From contig NC_058190.1 in assembly GCF_907165205.1 (NCBI RefSeq), forward strand, positions 32,701,345-32,765,344: a DNA stretch of 64,000 nucleotides, read 5' to 3'. How positions within the stretch are numbered: the first letter of the stretch is position 1; the number at the start of each line of letters is the position of its first letter. Below, one piece after another: positions 58,413 through 64,000 of this stretch. This DNA is from Coccinella septempunctata. Lineage: Eukaryota > Arthropoda > Insecta > Coleoptera > Coccinellidae. The position numbers and the translations under genes are program-made. The notes beneath the pieces were generated by a model. It saw only the letters and a program-made list of their open reading frames with translations. It had not been told where the DNA came from and did no database searches.

Positions 58413-58999
58413 CACGGTGAGTCTTTGACTTTGATTCTTGAGGTCAAAGAAAACACTTTTTTCTTATACTATTTTTTTCGATTCGGCCTTGATAAAAAGA
58501 TATAGCCATTTTAAGATTTCATAATGAGCTGTGCCACCCTGGAAATACAAAATTACCTTCACAATAACTAGCTACACTGAGACACTACACATCTGTGGAT
58601 CTTTTAAACAGAGTTGTGCCAAGGCACCCAATTTTTCAAATTTCACAGATACTTTTAATTTTTGAACATCAAATCACCCGAAAACAATGCATTATAATAT
58701 GAAGAATACTTTTGTTCCACAAAAAGTTCAAATATTCATTAGATAGCGTCCAACTTAGTGTCAAGTGTTGGGATCTTTGAATTTTTGGTATTTTTATGTT
58801 ACGTAATGGCCATAATGAGAAAACTGAAAGACGTGGGCGATATCTTGTGTTAAAAAGAGATTCATCGAATAAATGAGAAACTATATGCCGAAACTAAGTT
58901 CATTCGCCGATGCGAAGAAAATAGTAAAAGAATAAAGTGTTTATTCTGAGCTCAAGAATCTACTGTTAAAATATTTGTACGAGTCAAAGACTCAGCCTG
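58413..58999 (-). mobile_element. third copy of the 580-bp TA element (family A), reversed
   Basis: The left end is CACGGTGAGTCTTTGACTTT after TA, and the right end is GAGTCAAAGACTCAGCCTG before TA. The internal sequence is the reverse of 18573-19146: CATAATGAGAAAACTGAAAG then GATTCATCGAATAAATGAG. The left arm lacks the TACAAATATTTT part of the terminal repeat, a small deletion. It lies 82 bp beyond the 5' duplication of the LINE. Confidence 0.75.
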
Positions 59000-60498
59000 T
59001 ATAATTGCATCGGCAGCTGTATGGTCGCAGTGTTGTAATTTGTACATCTCGAATAACTCTGTGTTAAAGACTGTTTTATGCTCTGTGAATTAATTTTTCT
59101 TGAATTTACGTTCTTTGAAAAATCGCTGTCAGTTGAAAGTTATATTCGCTTTTCGTTAATTCAAGGATTTTATAATTTGCCCTGAATAACTGAATTCCTT
59201 TGACAAGAAGGTTATATTTGGAAAGAGTGAACATATTGGAGAACTCGTCTGTTGTTTTGCCTTAAAATTCTACTTTCGAAGGTGCTCCAACCATCTGATG
59301 GAATGAAAATTCTTCGCTGTTGATAAGGCGATTTCTGGTCAGGCTATATGAATATAAATAAAGCCATACCATTTCATTTCATTTCATCTATGCGGAATCC
59401 TGTTTTTTTTTTTCAATTTTGTTTTTGTATCCTGTACTTTTTTCCTATTGCGGTGAATTTTTAAGGCATCAGCAGATTTATTTAACAGTCAAATTTTATA
59501 TTTTCCTTTACAGCTATTTAATCTTTCTACACCGGTTCACTCTGGGGTATTATAAAATACAAGCTGATAAAATATTATGAAATGAATTCCAAGGTGTCAG
59601 AGAAACCTATTTCATTCGAATAATTGCAGAAAATATAGAGAGCTCCTTCAGTCTCACCCTCCCCAATTGAATCAGAATTTCAATACTGTAGGTTCTAATT
59701 AGAGCTGCCTCCAAGTTCAGACTCATTCTCAAGCTTTACGCTTCAATATTATATTTTAAAATGAAATTCTTCATTTCAGACGCCCGTTAAACAACCCTTG
59801 GAGGGAACGAAGCGACATTCGCTATAATTTACACGGTAAGTTTCTTTTTCAACTCAAGACCCAGTTTTATTATTGTTTCAACATTTAGCGGTCCCATTTG
59901 AAATTCAGCGAATAAATGTTTTGTCAGAGGATGAGAATTATTTGCCGGGAACTCGGACAATGTTTCAGGCGAGAATGCGATGGTTTGAGGTTGCGTATTT
60001 GTTCAATTTCTAATTTGAATTTCGTAGCAGCTTGGTATCTGAGATCTGAGGTTCCCAGCTGCCATGAAATTTAATCGGACCATGATAAATTTGTTTTCAG
60101 GGGAGCAAACTTGAAAGAACTATTTTCTGTTCTCCGTTGATTATTTATTGAAGTAAACCTAGCCCGAGTGGTATGCTGCATTTGAAAAACTCATTTCATT
60201 CCAACTGGAAATTATGACGATAATAGCTTTTTTCTAATACAGAGAGATGCGATCGTTAACTACTGAAATGGGTGGAGCAAGCTGACATGGAGATAATGTC
60301 GTTAAAAATTTATGCTCATACTTCATTCTTCAAAAAAAAAATTTTTTTTCATTTGAAGTATAAAAATATTTATATGAAATCCCAATGAAAAATACTGCCT
60401 TTGGGTCTGCTTAGTTGGAAGGCCATACAACAAACATGGTCATTATTAAACATTCGTTATAAACCCTTGCAAATTTCTGTTGTAACGTAAGCACTATA
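59000..60498. other. non-coding stretch with a possible retroelement tail
   Basis: At 59356-59388 AATAAAGCCATACC is followed by (ATTTC)n, about 3.5 units. A polyadenylation-like signal plus a pentanucleotide tail would fit the 3' end of a non-LTR element, but no coding sequence precedes it. The rest shows nothing recognisable. Confidence 0.35.
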
Positions 60499-60735
60499 CA
60501 AGGTGTTCTCAAGCTCTATGACAAACTTTGACAGATGGTAGCTGTGCTTATTCTGAACATTTTTTTCCATGAACATATATCCAATTCGTTTTTGTTTAAA
60601 AGATACAAGCATTTGAAAAATCTAATTTTTATGTTCAAATCGAAATAATCGATGGAGATTTTGGGACTATAAAAATTGTTCAAAGTGTTCACCTTCGGCT
60701 CGAATGCAAGCCTCACATCGACAAACTTGCTTCTT
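60499..60735 (-). pseudogene. C-terminal remnant of a Tc1/mariner-superfamily transposase with its terminal repeat
   Basis: The minus strand from 60737 reads KKQVCRCEACIRAEGEHFEQ then FL and a stop. This matches the pattern at the very C-terminus of insect Tc1/mariner-superfamily transposases (a Cys/Arg-rich helix followed by an EGxHFEQFL-like end). About 165 bp further the element ends in CAAGGTGTTCTCAAGC (complement) next to TA at 60497-60498. It is therefore a 3' fragment whose 5' part is replaced by the dispersed repeat starting at 60747. It is the second independent link between CAGGGTG-type ends and this superfamily. Confidence 0.6.
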
Positions 60736-61010
60736 TACAATAATATAATAGAAGGAAATTGATTATATGGAGAGCCACAACTATGATATCTTGCCTTCTC
60801 CATTATATACAATGGCTAAAATAGCAACATTGATGGTAAGAAAACTTGTTCAAGTTGAACTAGTAATCAGAAATGATTTTCTAAATGAATTTTGTGTGAA
60901 TGTTATCGAAATTTATATGTATATCGACTTACTAGATGGAAAAAGTCCTCTCTGGCCCTCTGGGGAAACAGATTTGATTTTTGTGTAAATCCTTTCAATT
61001 AGAGGTTATA

Positions 61011-62030
61011 CAGAGTGTTTCATGAGTCGTTGGCCATAGCCTAATGGTGCATGCAGGTCATCCAGGTCTTTCAGAAAACTTGCTTTTTTTGTATCCTAAG
61101 GCTATTAGTATCGGAGATACGGGGTGATTCATGAAGTAAATACACTTACGGATTACATGTTTCAAGAGGGTTAACATCATTTGTATCTAAATTCAATATG
61201 TCATTTCAAAAGAATTCACAGCTCGACTTGGCATACTTTTAAACACTTTCTTGCGAACACTCAGTATGTGCTGAGGGTTTGAAATGAAGAAGCATTGAAC
61301 CGAATTCAAAATAATTCAGAATCGCGTCAAAGAACAATAAAAATTATCACCGAAGGAATAAAAACAGGACCGCATTTCGAAAAAATGATATAAAATATGA
61401 ATTCGTCCGGTTCCTATTCCCTTCTGACAAGTGTGCCATGCAAAGTGAAAACTGAATTCCTTAGAATGGGTTATGTTGTTTTTCATAAAACAACTGAATT
61501 CCTTAGAATGGGTTATGTTGTTTTTCATAAAACAACATAACCCATTCTAAGGAATTCAGTTTTCACTTTGCATGGCACACTTGTCAGAAGGGAATAGGAA
61601 CCGGACGAATTCATATTTTATATCATTTTTTCGAAATGCGGTCCTGTTTTTATTCCTTCGGTGATAATTTTTATTGTTCTTTGACGCGATTACCATGAGG
61701 TAATAACTAAATTTCTGTAAGGGATGTGAAAAATATAGATTTTGGAGCTTGAATGAAAAATCAGGATATTCTGAGTACTGCCCTGCAAATATTAATATTC
61801 CATAAACCGTTTGGAAGAGCTTTTCGGAGTGAACAAACCCATAAAGTTTGATCGAAATTGGACCTTGCATTCCAGAGTTATGGCTATCGCAAATTTAGGC
61901 CAATGTTCATGAATCACCCCGTATCTCCGAAACTAATAGCCTTAGGATACAAAACAAGCAAGTTTTCTGAAAGGCCTGGATGACCTGCATTCACCATTGA
62001 GCTATGACCAACGACTCATGAAACACCCTG
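61011..62030 (+). mobile_element. family B TA element, 1020-bp copy with internal inverted duplication
   Basis: The element starts CAGAGTGTTTCATGAGTCGT and ends ACGACTCATGAAACACCCTG. The terminal inverted repeats are about 130 bp, including CTAAGGCTATTAGT and GATACGGGGTGATTCATGAA. TA on both sides (61009-61010 and 62031-62032) is shown by the empty site at 20 kb to be a true duplication of a single TA. The centre is a second, perfect palindrome, listed separately. No protein is encoded; the minus-strand frames at 61316-61870 fall on the palindrome. Confidence 0.85.
61320..61691. repeat. perfect internal palindrome with 164-bp arms
   Basis: The left arm 61320-61483 and right arm 61528-61691 read as exact reverse complements (for example GACAAGTGTGCCATGC / GCATGGCACACTTGTC and AAATGCGG / CCGCATTT). 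The intervening bases are a tandem duplicate of the arm's innermost 42 bases, starting ACTGAATTCC. The single-copy form of the same sequence is present at 51.7-51.9 kb. Confidence 0.9.
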
Positions 62031-62426
62031 TATATCCAGGTTAGCTAATTCACCTTCTATTCCTCGTAACTAATTTGAAATGTACAAAAACTATATCATG
62101 CAATAAGGACGAGTTACATATGTCCTTAAAAATTGACTAAACGTTCATTTATTTCATCGTGGAAAATAGTAAAAACTGGCATCTTCACAAGAAACTCGTA
62201 ATCGAAGATTTGCTCAAAGGATGCAAATTATGAAAACTACACTAAGCTTTTCCCATTGTCACGAGATAGATAAAGATATTTTCAACAGATTAAAATATAT
62301 TTTTTTATGGAAACTCTTATTGAAACACCAAAAATATTCTCCGTTCCTCTATGCAAACAAACAAAGTGTATCTACTTTTTATTTACAAAAATTGACACCA
62401 GGGGGCTTATCGCTTGTTTGGAATTC

Positions 62427-64000
62427 CGAATCGGGGCGACAAAAATATTGCTACACTCAAATACTTTTTTCATGGAAGATGGGAAACACAAAATGTAATT
62501 AATTTAAAGAAAAACTGCTAGTATTATTAAACTGGATGCTCGACCAGATCGATGGGAATCCAGTAGTCATAAAATAAGTTACAGTCACTTTTAATGAAGA
62601 AGTAGAAGTTTCTTTTTCAAATTTTGAAGACCTGGATTCCAATCTGTGGAAACGCTATAATGAATTCATTCATCGGGCATGAAAATAAGTAGGTATCCTA
62701 CTTTGCGGTCTAAATGAGGATGACAGACAACTCAAATTGCATTCAGGTTTCAAAATGTTGAATCTTCCTGAGCACAAGGATTCAAATACATCTCATTAAC
62801 CGAGTTATGTCAACAGTTGCCGTCCCTCTGTCGACGCTAAACAACAAGCGGGGTACTCTTTAATGTAAAATTCATATCGGAAATCGAGTTAGGTATCCAG
62901 CTTTCAAAAAGCAATTTCCCGTGACCCAACAAAAATTCACGATTGACGCACGAAATGGAATCAAAGGAGGCCGGCGAATTATGAGAGCCAAATTTGATTT
63001 ACTCCATTTTTTTTATTTATGTACGAGAACAATATTTGCAAAACGAAGTTGTATTCGCGCGTGAATAGAATCGATACTTTGATAAGGGATACATTTTTTC
63101 AGGCTTGTTTTATTTTTTAAATGACAGCGAGACAAAGCGGAATGATGAAGTTTTGTGATTCGAGCACCGGAAAAATGATGTATTCCCTGAAATATCAAGC
63201 TTTTACAGTAAACGTGGTAGAAAAACACTACATTGTTTGCCGGGTAGGTAAGTGTCTAACACTTCTGTGAAGATTGCTTAGTCGAGGCGAGTCGAGTTAA
63301 ACATACTATTTTCCGCAAATCGTTTAAAATTCGACAGTATTAATTAACTTTGGAAAAATCGCGAATTATTCTATTCATAAATAAAGGTGCTTTGAAATTC
63401 GTATTGAAAATGGTTGCGCTACTATAGAAACGTATTAATGTTGAATTGTCAAACTTGACGCATATTAATTTAATTGCTGGTGTTTTCGAAAACAGAATAG
63501 TGTAAAATGATAAGTGATGATGAATTTTCCATTTCTGGAACTCCTTCAGAGCTGTTTGAGTCAGTGAATACTGCTTCATAAGAATTATTAATTATTTCCA
63601 AAAAAAATCAAGAGAAACGTTTTATGGACTTGCGCAGGAGTAAAAACACGAGTTCTTTCTCGGAAAATGTTGTAATGTAAGGAAATATAATTTCCTTACA
63701 GTAAGGAAATGCATATTTCCTTACAGAAATTTTGTCTGGAATGTCAAATTTTCCTAGCGATTTGCAGAAAAATCTATTGTTGTCCAGTAACGGTGCTAAG
63801 TCTTGGTATTAAACTATTGCTGATCAGAACCAATCGAAGATGTTGATTATTGAAAAAATTAATTATATAGAGATGGTTTTATGTATTGAACGCCTAATTT
63901 ATCTCGCAACGGATAGCCCGATTGTTATAGATTTGGGAGTGTAATGTAAATGTAGCTATGGCGTTCAGGTATTGGGAAGATAACATGAAATATATTCAGT
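62427..64000. other. non-coding stretch with a double palindrome near its end
   Basis: No gene was recognised; the minus-strand frames at 63013-63228 and 63340-63579 lack motifs. The double palindrome at 63676-63724 is listed separately. Confidence 0.4.
63676..63724. repeat. two adjacent palindromes of AAGGAAAT/ATTTCCTT
   Basis: GTAAGGAAATATAATTTCCT-TAC is followed directly by GTAAGGAAATGCATATTTCC-TTAC. Each is a near-perfect hairpin of about 24 bases, and together they form a tandem duplication. This may be a solo terminal repeat or a binding-site pair; no function can be assigned. Confidence 0.7.

Larger units (their letters stand above)
60747..62426 (+). repeat. second copy of the 630-bp dispersed repeat, interrupted by family B transposon
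   Basis: ATAATAGAAGGAAATTGATT to GAGGTTATA (60747-61010) and TATATCCAGGTTAGC to CGCTTGTTTGGAATTCC (62031-62426) match 19906-20534 continuously once the element at 61011-62030 is removed. The short ORFs here and in the other copy (60767-60988; 62221-62502; 20417-20632) are not conserved as proteins between copies. Confidence 0.75.

Noticed and set aside
61316..61870. ORF with a repeated KNNITHSKEF peptide
   Set aside because: The repeat is the 42-bp tandem duplicate at the tip of a perfect DNA palindrome, not a protein repeat.

Overview
This window looks like AT-rich nuclear DNA from an insect, plausibly a beetle, although nothing in it fixes the species. The evidence is the set of mobile elements: insect-type non-LTR retrotransposons, a decayed mariner, hAT elements and many short non-autonomous DNA transposons ending in CAGGGTG. 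There are no closely packed ORFs, no operons and no ribosome binding sites. I could not recognise a host protein-coding gene on either strand. The window reads as intergenic or intronic sequence built by repeated nested transposition.

Retrotransposons. The one intact long gene is a 970-codon endonuclease/reverse transcriptase on the minus strand (55253-58165). It lies in a full-length RTE-like LINE (55233-58322) with a 5' leader, a (TA)n tail and a perfect 9-bp target-site duplication. Two 5'-truncated copies of a different LINE, whose protein ends in a C2H2 zinc finger, lie at 13930-15010 (minus, decayed) and 44852-45902 (plus, open). The second is inserted inside an older minus-strand jockey/CR1-type LINE (about 44520-46500). 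Further fossils are an RNase H-bearing LINE piece (3040-4030) and a jockey/CR1-type RT piece (13265-13860).

DNA transposons. A mariner pseudogene occupies about 47905-48800. At least a dozen non-autonomous elements share CAGGGTG-type ends flanked by TA. Two of them keep the C-terminal codons of a Tc1/mariner-superfamily transposase (12582-13149 and 60499-60735). An empty-site comparison between 20 kb and 61 kb confirms TA duplication for another. hAT elements with 8-bp duplications lie at 22843-23960 and, nested in it, at 23396-23528. A TTA-flanked element (38489-40328) is interrupted by a 1.2-kb giant palindrome (38801-39976).

Other repeats. A 1.3-kb terminal-inverted-repeat family of unknown class occurs three times (8313-10262 minus, 24779-27033, 28061-29329). 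It carries recurring CTCGAG and GTCAGATT motifs, and two copies are interrupted by other transposons. Two 21-bp minisatellites lie near 36.4 and 37.6 kb, and a tRNA-like sequence lies at 31994-32063. The remaining stretches (563-3039, 6.2-8.3, 10.3-12.6, 15.3-18.5, 20.5-22.8, 48.8-51.3, 52.1-54.3, 59-60.5 and 62.4-64 kb) show only short fortuitous ORFs.

No cellular pathway or new defence-type system is encoded here. The main interest is the insertion history, the birth of foldback elements by inverted duplication, and possible hammerhead-like cores in some repeats.
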